DNA of 64,000 nucleotides from Ancylostoma caninum. Taxonomy: Eukaryota; Nematoda; Chromadorea; Rhabditida; Ancylostomatidae. The translations under genes were made by a program, and so were the position numbers. Positions 11,301 to 22,510 of the stretch are shown piece by piece. How positions within the stretch are numbered: the stretch's first letter is position 1; each line of letters begins with the position of its first letter. Below the pieces are notes generated by a model. The model was not told the origin of the DNA, made no database searches, and saw only the letters and a program-made list of their open reading frames with translations. The DNA lies in the NCBI GenBank assembly GCA_037903475.1, contig JBAJFG010000341.1, positions 62,001 through 126,000 on the forward strand, read 5' to 3'.

Positions 11301-11659
11301 TCACTGATTTAGCTCTCAAACACCTCATCCTCCTACAGGACATTTTTCATCCAATCTGTACCATCAAAAACAATATCGCAATCACAGACTGGGCTCGCTT
11401 TATTTGCGGACACGGTGGTAAAACAGCGGACCACTGGTACCAATTCCGTGCCCTCAAGGATTTATCGCTGGGGATACATCCACAACAGCCAAGTTGTCGT
11501 GTGGGCTCACCAGGTTGGCCTGCAGGATGACGCGTGAAGGGGGGGGGGGAGGGCGTGAACATGAAGCCAGCGAACATCAAATGACAGGCGCAATCGTGAG
11601 TGTGATCGTCTCTGCACAATCCCCGGATGCGTTATCTGTCTACAGGGGAAGAATAGTGG

Positions 11660-12001
11660 ATGTATAATCTCTTCGAAAATTCATCTCATCACCTGCAAGG
11701 CGTACGGAGCGAGTACGTAAGAGAAACGGGAAGTCCGCTCTGCGCTAGGATAAACGAACATCGGGATGGGCTTTCAAAACCGAGATCTACCACTTCTTCG
11801 AGTACCAATCGCAGGTTATGCTATAAAAACTCGGAAGTCGAAGTTGAAGTTATAAACTTGTCGCTAGAGCCCGAAATTATGGCGCACAGAACTACAAAAG
11901 CGTTTTGGACTGCGATGAAAAGTCCAAAAATGAATAGGGGTGATGAGATCATGGATATCCTCAAAACCCCTGCGCGTTTTAATCTGTGGGTTAATCGTTG
12001 C
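11660..12001 (+). pseudogene. GIY-YIG endonuclease remnant of a Penelope-like element
   Basis: The plus frame contains SEYVRETGSPLCARINEHRD, which matches the YIG strand and the following conserved arginine-helix of GIY-YIG nucleases; here the YIG glycine is replaced (YVRET). Downstream SEVEVEVINLSLEPEI and AFWTAMKSPKMNRGDEIMDI are also found in the 48.5-kb copy and are characteristic of this nematode family. The upstream GIY strand is frameshifted (YNLFENSSHHL). It ends at a stop at 12001. The domain would nick target DNA during retrotransposition. This copy is defective. Confidence 0.7.
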
Positions 12002-12060
12002 TAAGGCATCTTATCAGCCAATTATTCTCGACTTTTTGAGAAACTCACACAGCTTACTCC

Positions 12061-12097
12061 GGCTAGTTTTCGGCAATTGATACCTTCGTCAGACCTT
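12061..12097 (-). ncRNA. Hammerhead-ribozyme-like motif
   Basis: Read on the minus strand, the core CTGACGA is followed by a short stem-loop (GGTA...TTGCC) and then GAAA, an A-rich short stem III, and TAGCC, which can pair with the AGG preceding the core. CTGANGA-stem-GAAA is the hammerhead consensus, and minimal type hammerheads are known in Penelope-like elements. Stem III reads AACT rather than the self-complementary ACGT expected, so activity is doubtful. Confidence 0.45.
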
Positions 12098-12457
12098 AAT
12101 TTTCATACAATTCAACATCATCGACCTAGAGACAGAAGTATATTAGATCATCTTATCAGTCCTTAGCAGCACGGATTTGGAAATAATGGTCCGCTGTTCT
12201 AGCATCGTGAACTTTACCCTGTCTGTGATTCCGATATGATTTCTGAGCGTGTAGACTGGATGAAGCACATCCTATAAGAGGATAAGGCGTTTGACGGTGT
12301 AATTTACTGACATCTTTGACTTTCAATGCTCTGACGGAAGCGACACGCCGAAACTCTAGCCTCAATAATTATCAGTAGCTATCTTTGCTAAGCGCTAGAT
12401 GGAAAGAAATCTACTGCATTCCACGATCATGGTTCCAAGTTTCAAGGACAGTCGAAC

Positions 12458-13130
12458 ATGGAATTTGATACAGATAAAGCACTTGAACCCCTAAGAGCCT
12501 ATAGAGAAGGGTATTTTCCTTCAAATAGTGTCCAGAAACATGAAGCAGAAACATATTGCATGTACTTGCATAATCCATTGTTAGGATTTTTTTACACAAG
12601 ATTAGGGGTGTCTATGAGTGCCGTCGCGTTAATGGAATTATACGTCTAGCCGCTTCAGCCCACTTACGGCGCTTTGTTCAATTACATTACTTCATGGACG
12701 ACAGGAGGAGATGGGATTGATTTCTTTTCAAAGAATAACTTCAGGCAGTGGAAAATATGGGATGTGGAACGGAGTGAGTTTCAACAGGTCATGCTCATTG
12801 CGAAAAAAAAAACACCTCCTGGTTAAATAGCAGAGCTAATACCGTCATAATATGTGTAAACGAATGAATTGATTGATAGTAACCGGCAGCTACATCCACC
12901 GCCAGCGAATAACTATGTGTTTCGAAATATGGTGAGGACTTGCACAACTCGATATACTGTTTCCAGAACGGTTCCGTTCACTCTATTATCATTCGTCCAA
13001 CACATAGTACATTCGCAGTACATAGATGTACTCCGAGAATGTATGCGTATTCCCCGCCACTGGGAACTCACAGTAATCACGTAGATAGAGTTCTGCAAAT
13101 TACTCTATCAATGCTTATGCGCGCCGAATG
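12458..13130. other. No supported feature
   Basis: Short frames on both strands (such as 12458-12649) show no domain. Nothing else was recognised up to the miniature element at 13484. Confidence 0.3.
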
Positions 13131-13483
13131 AAAACTACAAAAGCACGTAGTGACGAGGGCTCGCCACCATAACACTTAAGACTGAGCAAGGGATTAGATG
13201 CAGTGGAAGTCGAGTTTTCAATGCTGAATGGAGGAAAATTTCGGATATTGAAAGAGTGAACAGCAGTTCTTGCAGAGATATTAGATTGGTTCGAAAGCCG
13301 TGCACCAGATATTACATTTTTTTTTCAAATATTACGTTATGACATTATGTTGATGGATGTAACCTGGTTTGCCAATATTTATACGTGAGAAATAATAGAA
13401 CATTGTATCACATTCAATTGCCAAAGAATTTCAGTTCTAAATGTTGATGCGGACTTGAGGTCCAACCCAATATATGGGGACTA

Positions 13484-13749
13484 CAGTGGCGGACGCAGGG
13501 GGGGGGCCCCCCCCCGAGAATGGGTCGCCAAATTTTCGAAATTACTTTACAATACAAATAAAAATCTTGTGTTAGTTTATTTTTAATTGTTTATTTTTAT
13601 TATTATTTTTAATATATTTTTTATTCATTGTTTATTATTATAATTAATATTATTATTAATTTTATTTTCCGTCTGGGTCCTCAAAACGGCGGAGACCCCA
13701 CTTTTCTTCCCACGCCCCCCCTCCCGCCCACTTTCTGCGTCCGCCACTG
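13484..13749. mobile_element. hAT-type miniature element with G/C tracts, copy 1
   Basis: A 266-bp element with ends CAGTGGCGGACGCAG and CTGCGTCCGCCACTG. It is flanked by a perfect 8-bp duplication GGGGACTA (13476-13483 and 13750-13757), the hallmark of hAT transposition. Inside are a G9C9 block (13498-13515), an AT-rich middle and a C-rich block near the right end. A diverged copy lies at 45867-46120. It has no coding capacity. Confidence 0.92.
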
Positions 13750-13757
13750 GGGGACTA

Positions 13758-15015
13758 CAGTACGGTTCATAATTATAGGGATATCCAACTTTTTGCTGTA
13801 GCTAGCTTCATCGTGAAGCAATCGATCTGATTTTTCTCCTCTCGATCCAGGATGTGAACCCCCTAGAGACTTATTATTCATTAGCACCATCGATATATAA
13901 GATTTTTATAGAGAAAGATATAAAAAACAGCGTTTCAAAATTATAGGGACACTTGGATTTGATGAAACGATTTACCCAGACGACAGTTTTACCATGCTGT
14001 GGTAGCCTGACCCACGGGGATACTGCACTTTCTTTAAGCAAAGCAAACTTTTGTCAACGATAACCTTTCAGATGTGGTGTCGAGTGATCACACAGGATTC
14101 GCTAAGTGTTACTACTCTGAATTCTAAGTCATACAAAGGCGATGAACAGCCTACGCACGGGATGCGATCGCCACTGCACACAGTCGCCTCTTTAAACGTC
14201 ATCATGGAAACGAAACGTAATTATGGCCTTAATTCTTCAATAAGGCCTGTTTTCCGTTTGAATCGATCGGATTCTCCCGTATTCCAAAGATCAGATTATC
14301 TTTCCGAAGCAAAGAATTAGTTTCCCGAGACTGTGCTTGTGAGACGAAATGGCTTGTTCGAGCATGTCATGTCGTGCACATCGTCTGCTCATCGTCTTTT
14401 ATCAATTAGAATTCAATGGACATTTATCAAATCCTGTGTGATCATTCAACACCACATCTGCTTAGTTGTCGTCGACAAAAGTGTGCTTTGGTTAGAGAAA
14501 GTGCAGTATCCTCGTGGGTCAGGCTATCACAGCATGGTAAAGCTGTCACAAACTCGACGCCTTGCAACTGAAAAACGCTTGTGAACACTCACTGCAAGCA
14601 GAAAATGTTGCTAACACAAATTCTAGATGGATCCATGCTTAGTTCAGCCAAAATTATTATGCTGAAAAACTGTAAAGCACGGTTCAAGAAACTAAGATCA
14701 ATGTTGGGCCGGACCTCTTCTGGAATACCTTCACCAGTTTGAAGAACCGGATGTTTGGATAAGCACTGAATAGGAAATTACTGCCTTTTTGTGGGTAAAT
14801 CGTTTCATCAAGTCAAGTTTCCCTATAATTTTGAAACACTGGTTTTTATATCTTTCTCTATAAAAATCTTATATATCGATGGTGTTAAAGATTAATAACT
14901 CTCTAGATGTTGATTCACAATCCGAATTGAATGGCGAAAAAATCAGACCGATAGATTTACGATGAAGCTCGCTACATCAAAAAGTCTGGTGTCCCTATGA
15001 CTGTGAAATGCACTG
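13758..15015. mobile_element. Tc3-like transposon with long terminal inverted repeats
   Basis: The ends CAGTACGGTTCAT and (reverse complement) CAGTGCATTTCAC lie next to TA dinucleotides (13756-13757 and 15016-15017). The inverted repeats are about 220 bp (13758-13978 and 14792-15015) at roughly 75-80% identity by eye. Each arm carries the string ATTATAGGGA(C/T)A twice, once near the tip and once about 180 bp inside, like the two transposase-binding sites of Tc3 in Caenorhabditis elegans. The central 0.8 kb has plus frames of 89 and 83 codons without a recognisable DDE transposase, so this copy is probably non-autonomous or decayed. Confidence 0.8.
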
Positions 15016-15890
15016 TACAGTGGTTTTTGGGTATTCAAGTCTTCTGATCTAATTCCAAAATAATAATTATGTAAACTAACTGGTTTACAGCTCGCTTATA
15101 CATAATTTTTAGTAACACTTGAAACTAGGATAATTGCCAGAGTTTGGGAAATTCTAGCAGTTCTTTCCGAAAAATGTACTTTCATGCACTTATCTATTAT
15201 TTACTCAGCAATTGTTCATTTATTTATTGAATGCAACGTCGGTTTGCTCATCTTAAGAACATTGACTAAATAAGAACATTGAAACTGAACAAAGGCAAAA
15301 ATTACATAGACTAACAACAAAACGAATATTCAAGAATATAGATAATATAATAAAGACTACATCATTGCATCAGAAAAAAATAGACATTTTTCATGAAACT
15401 TTGAGAACTAGTGTGAACAAAAACAAATGTAGAAATAAATAAATCCATAAACTAGAAACTTTATGACGAACCTTGCAGTTGAGAAGGAAAAGAGCATAAG
15501 AACAGCACAGCGAGAAAAAAAAACGCATATAGGTCGCATATGGGTCGGAAGTAATAATAAAAGGTTAGCTTCAGCTTTAACCAGAACTGGTAAACCATTT
15601 TTGTGGATTAACGCCTTGGTCTTTGCCTTCTTCCTTTTTCTTTGGATTTCGAAAGCAATGAACGTTTGATGCATGGATACTCTTGCATTCCGTAAAAAGT
15701 ACATATTCCAGTATGCTTCAGCCCTAAGACAGTCACTGTGTATTAGGCCAAAATAAGTCGATGGTATAATACTCCGGGAAAATTTGAGAATAATACGTAA
15801 GGAGAGGGCAAAAAAAATGGTCTACTATTCTATTCGCGGACGAAAAGATCAATAATTGGTTAACAAAATAGACCGAGGCTAGGATTTATG
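15016..15890. other. AT-rich stretch without supported feature
   Basis: Long AT-rich sequence with overlapping frames at 15408-15704 and 15463-15669. Neither has a recognised domain or splice context. Confidence 0.35.
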
Positions 15891-15894
15891 AAAC

Positions 15895-16040
15895 GTTAAC
15901 GACGCAAAGCAACAATGGTTAGCGTGATTCGTTATTCTATAGACTATGACATGTTAGGAGGCACACGACGCGAAAGTTGGTCTACTGATCTGGTCTCGCT
16001 CGACTATACTTTTATGAAAACCCAGGACATTCAATGTTCA
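15895..16040 (+). repeat. Dispersed repeat fragment, copy 1 of 3
   Basis: Contains GGTTAGCGTGATTCGTTATTC and AGACTATGACATG-type strings, then GGAGGCACACGACGCGAAAG. It aligns with 30366-30500 and more loosely with 33340-33480. The repeat is not attributable to a known class from these fragments. The overlapping 91-codon plus frame to 16190 is unrecognised. Confidence 0.5.
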
Positions 16041-16309
16041 GCCGTGCATGGCTGGCTTAATGAAGTCGAAACCCAGCAGGGAGAGGCTGGTAAAACAAGT
16101 AACGATCAAATATTGGCTGCTCAAGCAAAAATCTGGCGTTTCTCTGGCGGAGAGGTTCTTGAAGGAAGACGGTTGATTTGGCATGAGTAAAAATATAACG
16201 CAGTGAAAGGAAGAAGTTTTCTGAGTTGTGGGAGTGAGAGCTACGGCTTTTTGTAGGCCCGGTAGGGGCAAGTTGCTGCAGTAGATGAAGCTGATCAATG
16301 GTACCATCG

Positions 16310-17329
16310 CAATGCGGAAACTCAGAACTCGTCAACACCATATAATACCACTCTGTGGGATAGGCCTGAATCCATCGTCCACGTATTCGAATAGTTCATC
16401 ATTCGTATAGTACATCTTTCAAATTAAATTCGTAAGCTCAAGCAGGAAACTAAGCGTCAATACAGGAACGCACTGGATATGTAAACACGCTTCGGCATAA
16501 TTTCCCAGAGATGGCACAAAAAGAGTCACCTCATTTCTTATCGGAAGCTCAAACATCAATTTTTGAGGTTATTACTAGTGATGAATTATTACTATTATTT
16601 TTTGCTACGGTTATTGCCTACAAATGAGATGTTCAAATAAAAAAGAAAATTGTCTGATGAAGAATCGGGGAAAAGATTTAAATGAGTGGTCGTACAAGTT
16701 GCTTGTCATAGGCACATTGTATCTAAATGATTGTTGAGAATAGATTGTGGTTTAAAGAGGGAAAAAACCTGAATCCTGGTGCTTATAGCTGGTTTGATCT
16801 AGGTGAGCTCGAATATGGGTATAGAGATGCAACAGCAGCCACCAGCAATTCATTCAAAATTCGATGGAGGCACCTGCATACACTTGCATATATCTGAATA
16901 AAGGTAGACAGCCCTCCCCCCCCTTGAAATTTATCATGTTGTTGCGAAAATAATTTCCGTTCCGAACAAGGCACAAATAAACTTTTCTCCGCTGATCAAT
17001 TTAGGCAAGTTCAGTCTAGATTAAGTAACGTTCTGGTAGGGATTTTCCTCCTATGCACCTTGAGTATCCTGGTAAGTTTTTTAAAATGAAGTTGCGAACA
17101 AATGATGAGCTAACGCGACTTTTGGATGACCGTAGTTAATGACTTCGAACTGTAACATTCTGTGTATGTAACCAGTAATGTTGTATTTATTTTAGTTTGG
17201 AATCATCTTCCCAAGGGATAGTGAGCTGTTGGTTGCAAATTTTACTTCCGGCGATTTTGGACTCCAAACCATTCACGGTCGTGATTGCAGGTTGTTCTTT
17301 GACAATCGAGTGTCGAAGATAGTGGAACC
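16310..17329. other. No supported feature
   Basis: No inverted repeats, conserved frame or second copies seen. Confidence 0.35.
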
Positions 17330-17333
17330 TTAA

Positions 17334-18047
17334 AGGCAGCACCCACAAAAACTTTGCCACTCAGGTTTTAGAGAAATCTTGGGTTTCTGACTATGTGGAG
17401 CATGAATAATGTCGTCAATCTTGTCAGAACTCATGTTAAAATGGTTTTTGGATGCTACCAATTTGCTGCATTATAGCAATTCGGCCGAGTTACGCAGGTG
17501 GAGTAGATCAAGGAAGTCGATGACGCTGCCTCGATTGCCAACGAATTTCTTGGCGCAACTAGATAATTGACGAATTTTCCAGCTTTCCTGGAGGAGAAAA
17601 AGCGCAAACAAAAGGGAAATAGAATGTTCACCACAGAGACATGCCTTAAGAAAAGAAACAAAACTTATGATTAAGTGTAAAGAGCTAATGAACAGAAATT
17701 TATATCATAATTGAAAATTTCAAAGTTCTGGGAAAAAGGAGCAATCATAAGATCTGATAACAAGTAAAAGAACGTAAATGGGATAAATAGATCATAACAA
17801 TGTAAAAATTCTCGAAATGAGCATGGAAAGCAAGCGTTATCTATGGAAAACTGAGTGCTGCAGAAATCAACTGATTCGGATCGCGCCACATCTCACCCCG
17901 CGGATACTCAGATACCAAGTCTAACTTGTTAAATCTTGGGAACGCTGATACCTTGGGCAGTGCAACTTGCGTAGAATTAATGGGACTATCGTCCAGACTC
18001 CAAAACATTCAAAATTCTGGACATGAAGGTTATCGTGGGTGCTGCCT
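17334..18047. mobile_element. TTAA-flanked non-autonomous element, copy 2
   Basis: The ends are AGGCAGCACCCACAAAAACT and GTGGGTGCTGCCT, with perfect TTAA on both sides (17330-17333 and 18048-18051). At 714 bp it is the copy with the best-preserved termini. Reading frames inside (17455-17889, minus) show no transposase. It belongs with 6876-8541 and 54874-55622. Confidence 0.88.
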
Positions 18048-18051
18048 TTAA

Positions 18052-18925
18052 CCGGGACTTACGGCTCAGACACTGAGGGCAGGGATGGATGCTCACTATA
18101 CTATAGTTTTGAAACATTTGACTCGAATCGACAGGGTAAGAAAGGTGCGGAACTGAGAGCCCCACGATCTAACTGATGACCAGCGTCTCACCCTGTGCGA
18201 CATCTTCTCTAGCCTCAAAGCGACCCTTTTCTAGGCCGTGTAATAACTTCAGATGGAGGATGGTTTCTGTGCGATGATAAGAAGGGGGAATATGGGTGGG
18301 TAGAGGCATTTTTTCTCCCCTAGGTTTTCCTAAACTAGATCTTCGCTCTAGGGAGGTTGTGTTGGAAGTTTGGTGGTGCTGTGGCAGTGTGATCCAGTGC
18401 AGCCTTCTCAAACATAGTCGCGCATTGACAGCACAATCCTAGTATTGTAATTTCGGGCTGATGTCCTAAAATCTACCACAGATGTAGTCGGTAGTGGTGA
18501 ACAGGAGTAGGATATTCCATGATTCAGAGTAACCCAGACCTCACACGTCAAAACTCATCGGTAAAAATTATTGCAGTGAAACATCAATGTTCTCCTCGCC
18601 TTCCAAAAGTTTTCTAACTGTGACGATTCGATTCCTTGTTGTAGATGCATGCTACCTTCAATGTGTCGTTGGAAAGGATCTACCGAATTGAATGAGGGCT
18701 AAACTGCTGAAAAAGATTGTCTGAGCCGAGTTATATCACTTTGAAATGGATTGTTCATTTCGGCAATTAATTTCGCAACAGCCTGATATATTACCGAGCA
18801 ATTAACGAACATTGCTCAAAGCTCAGCCAATTTCTTCCTTGATACTCTGAGACATTTGATACAAATTCATTTATTTTATTTTCTACTCTTGAAGTGTGCC
18901 ATCAAGAATCATAGAAGAGATATTG
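18052..18925. other. No supported feature
   Basis: An 80-codon minus frame (18169-18411) has no recognisable domain. Nothing else was found between the two transposable elements. Confidence 0.3.
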
Positions 18926-18928
18926 ATA

Positions 18929-20314
18929 CTCAGACACTCGAACCGTGCGAGCGCTTTGAATGACCGTGCGAGCGCTCCTCGCCAGCGCGGGTGGTACGGT
19001 CTCAGATATGGAACCGTGCGAGCGCTCAGCAATGACCGTCCGAGCGCTCAGCAATGAGCGTCCGAGCGCTCAGCAATGAGCGTCCGAGCGCTCAGCAATG
19101 AGCGTCCGAGCGCTCCCCGTTAGCGCTTCTGGTACGTTCATTGAAGAGCGCTCGCACGGTCACTGCTGAGCGCTCTTACGGTTTTCCATATTCCTCGAGT
19201 CACTGCTTTGGATCGGTCATGACGAAACGAGAACCATTTGCGACTCGTGAAACACGGTAAATCTCATAAGCGCTCCCCCATCTACTACAAGCGACCTGCA
19301 GAGACTTTACGGCCCGCACCCGGCGTGCGCTCGGACGGTGCGAGAATGAACATGAATACATCTTACTCATTTTTCTTCTTTTTTTCTCATATTTCTTCCA
19401 ATTCCTCATGAAACCATTTCCCTCGAATGCCACAGCCCTATGACAGTGTGAAACGGATGAGCCATGCGCGAAATAACACAGGCTCGATCAGTCTGCTGTC
19501 AGAGGTCCGATAAGCTGAGACGTACCACAGCCCATCATCACATCCGATGGTGTCCAGGTAGGGAACCTTCACCTATATCGATGAGGGTAAGTCGGGTTCG
19601 GCATGTAGCCCCGGACTTAAAGATGGATTTAGCAAGATGCATTTTAAGTTTTGCAAAGCAGGGTATACATATAGCTTGCAATTGTGGCTCGAATTCTTCT
19701 CTGAGCAAAATCACTCCCAGAATAGTATCCCGCTGATACTTCCAGAGATAAGTTTTCCCAAAATCGGTGGGATTTTGCCACAATCAAAACGTAGAAATAA
19801 GAGTGTTATGTCCGATTGAAAAAAATAGATGTTGCGCAGATGACAGGGACTTGGAATGAAGTTCTGAGGAGAATCACATATAATTCTTGATACTTTCATT
19901 CACACCCAACTAGAGCCCCAAGGTGAGAAGTTAAGTAAGCAGTAATAAAAGAAGGCAAATTCAATAACAATGCAAAAACAGGTTATAATTGCACAAAGGG
20001 GACCATAAATTGAAAACCCATCTTCGTAGCTGCTGTCGTTGATTGGACTCAAAGCAGGCCTGTCCGATAAGCCGCCGATCTCAGAAATGTGAATAAAAGA
20101 AATAGTACACTCCCGTATCATTTGCAAGAAGTGGGCCGTGAATTCGGAGCGCTCGCACGGTGAGAGGCTCCGCCCACAAAATTAGGTGCAGCGCTCGCAC
20201 GGTGAGAGGCCCCGCCCATAAATTTAGGTGCAGCGCTCTCACAGTCAGCCCTGAATTCGGCGCTCGCACAGTCAGCCCTGAATTCGGAGCGCTCGCACGG
20301 TTCGAGTGTCTGAG
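18929..20314. mobile_element. 1.39-kb TA-flanked element with GAGCGCTC subterminal arrays
   Basis: Both ends read inward as CTCAGACACTCGAACCGTGC and lie next to TA (18927-18928 and 20315-20316). The left 250 bp and right 170 bp are filled with copies of CCGTGCGAGCGCTC in both orientations, including a 22-bp tandem array at 19011-19118. The central part is ordinary AT-rich DNA with no transposase. The TA flanks suggest the Tc1/mariner group. The terminal CTC(A/G)G is shared with elements at 36598, 45318 and 56769. The 113-codon minus frame at 20081-20422 is only a translation of the repeats. Confidence 0.82.
19011..19118 (+). repeat. 22-bp tandem array inside the 1.39-kb element
   Basis: About five units of GAGCGTCCGAGCGCTCAGCA plus two bases, head to tail, with early units reading GAACCGTGC or GACCGTCC instead. 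The palindromic core GAGCGCTC recurs in every unit and again in the right subterminal block. Confidence 0.85.
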
Positions 20315-20457
20315 TATGTGAAGCATAACATAGTATATAATGGAGAAATCAACCAAAAGGTAAAGTTGTAAAAATAAAGCCGGTTCAATGGTGTTATCCT
20401 TCGTGCACGTAAGATTCATCAAGAGATGCTAGAACTCTAATAGTTTCAATATTTCAG

Positions 20458-20762
20458 ACATCATTAACATTTACTGGCTTGTTTAAGTCTGACAACATGT
20501 GCTCCTTATTGATGGCCTTGCATACTGCCCTACACCTAGATCGAGCAATATCCATAAAAGACAAGTCTCGTGCGCTCTTGCTAGTACACTGCTTGAGAAC
20601 TGAAACGGTCTCGGCTGATGCGGCCGCAGCGACCATTGTTTTGTTACTTACGCATCGATTGGCTGTCGACAGCAGCCACAATCGATACGCACCTATATTG
20701 TTGTAGCCGCCGCCGAAGCGAGCGTAAGCGCTACCTTCCCCGAGGAGTATAGCAGCATGCAA
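20458..20762 (-). CDS. Candidate terminal exon(s) of an unrecognised gene
   Basis: The minus strand has an open frame of good codon composition ending at 20459, including SARDLSFMDIARSRCRAVCK and DLNKPVNVNDV. A canonical small intron can be drawn at about 20603-20654 (GTAAGTAAC to CCGTTTCAG, 52 bp). With it, the downstream frame joins an alternative upstream frame (SIVAAVDSQSM). Without it, the frame also stays open to 20762, so the intron is not required. I do not recognise the protein. It may belong with the minus-strand frames at 21064-21488. Confidence 0.35.
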
Positions 20763-21063
20763 ATAGCAGCATGCAAAGTTCCGCTTGATTTGGGGCAGGT
20801 ATACTTTTTTCCAACTTTTGACAAAAAAATATATCTTACTATGTAGATGATTACTTCATTCCACATTCTGGATTGGGTATACCAAGAAAAATGTACCCTT
20901 CTTTTGAGCGAAATGTACCAAAATGTACTTCTAGAGGACTTGTTCATTTTATATGAACGATTCCCGTATTTCAGACTAACTACGGAGTTCTGGCGACCAT
21001 TCACCATTCACTCCGAGCACCCATCTTTTAAGACCTGATTCGTCCAATACAATGGTATCTTTT

Positions 21064-21488
21064 TTATTTGGTTGTTTGAAAAGTTTCTGCAATGGATGTA
21101 AATATAGAAATCCCTCTCTGAAATGGAGAGGAGTCCTTCGTAACATATCGCGCTACATTTGCTTCTCTCTTCGAAGAGATGTAGATGAAAACTACTCCAT
21201 CGTGATAGCCCTGGAATTCCTTTACCAGCCCACGCGTATAGCACCATGAATTTTCTTCAATCAGTTTCAAGAGGCGCTTGTGACTCACTTCACCTTATCG
21301 GCCGTATCGTCTGTCTTAATTCCTGGCCTCCGTCTCTCAATTTGGGGAGCCAAATCTTCAATCGTCTGCTGAGAGGTGGAGGAGAGGTATATGGTACAGC
21401 ACACGTTGTTTGGAGCGTCGCTTTTGCTGAGCTCGCAAAGCTGGAACAGCAGAATATGCTTGTAATCAATGACATTTTTTTCGGTCAT
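21064..21488 (-). CDS. Candidate coding frames of an unrecognised gene, frameshifted
   Basis: Two adjacent minus-strand frames look coding. The upstream one (21285-21488) includes NNVCCTIYLSSTSQQTIEDL and ends TDDTADKVK. The downstream one (21064-21288) starts SHKRLLKLIEENSWCYTRG and continues with SSKREANVARYVTKDSSPF. They overlap by four bases in different frames, so either a frameshift or a short unrecognised intron separates them. Codon use is mixed rather than skewed. No domain was identified. An opposite-strand frame at 21246-21515 is the alternative reading. Confidence 0.3.
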
Positions 21489-22510
21489 AATCGCAACGGA
21501 ATGCTAGGATGCTAGGATAAAATAGCTGTAAATGGGCCACTGACCGCCCTTCACAGATGTTCTAGATAGAAAATTCCTGGGCAGTCTTGAAAACTCTGGC
21601 AATACACGAGAGTGAGTGGCGGAAACTTTCGCGACAACCTAATAGTTTGAATAGTATTTTGATATCTTTTATTAGTTGCGCCAACCATGATAAATTCGTT
21701 AATACCATTGTAAAAACTTCCGGAACAAACCCGATATTTAGAACTGTTACACTAAAAACTTTACTACTACTGTTTCTACTAACTATCACTAAACTCATAA
21801 CTTCTACAACTATTACCAACTCCATAACTATTTAGAAAGTGATCAGATGTTGGCTTGTTGTGAATATTATCTGGAAGTCCAAGGAAATCGTCAATGAACA
21901 TACTTCATTGGACATGACGTGATGCGGGGACGGAACGCCCCTCACTGAGCTAGACCTGACATGCAGACTAAACAGAGACGGAGGACATTTGTCACGAAAT
22001 TGCGGCATTCGGAGACGTCGCAGCATGTGAAAGGACAAAAATGAGAACTACAATAGCTGCTGGAACGAGAACTGCCTCGGAAGCGTTCTTTCGTTGCCAA
22101 AAACATAGCTCAGCCAGCGTTTCCCCCTATCCTGAAGCGCATTCGAGACGTTGCTGTGAAAAAAATTCCACATTTTGAGAGGGCGAGATCCTGACTACAG
22201 GCTTACTCGCGAATTCCTGACATCACTTTTAGTTATGTAACGGTAACTGCACAGAAAAAAAAGGAAAATTTAAAAAAAAACAGCATGTACTACGAAACAA
22301 AAAAATCGAGTCGCTTGGAAAATCAGCTATTCAAAGAAGCCCGGAAATAGGAGTAATTCAAAATGGCGATTATCCAAAAAAATCCAAACAGTTTAAATGT
22401 CTACATAATGTGCAGTTAGTTTTAACAGCGTGATGACATGAACCGCGGACAACCCAGTTGGCAAAAACTAGAAAATTACTCGTCTGCAGATTAGGCAGTG
22501 AGTGCGACAT

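Larger units (their letters stand above)
11215..12365. mobile_element. Penelope-like element fragments, partly inverted
   Basis: Three parts belong together. The plus strand at 11290-11480 and the minus strand at 12350-12165 are diverged copies of the same sequence in opposite orientation; shared strings include CAAAC, CTCATCCTC-like and ACAGCGGACCA, followed by TCCGTGC. Between them, 11600-11960 encodes a plus-strand GIY-YIG segment. A hammerhead-like motif sits on the minus strand at 12061-12097. Penelope-like elements encode a reverse transcriptase fused to a GIY-YIG endonuclease and often carry hammerhead ribozymes and inverted or tail-to-head partial copies, which would account for this arrangement. 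No reverse-transcriptase core was recognised here. Confidence 0.65.

Noticed and set aside
20081..20422. 113-codon frame with a repeated AP.SGLTVRA motif
   Set aside because: It is a translation of the GAGCGCTCGCACGG subterminal repeats, not a repeat protein gene.
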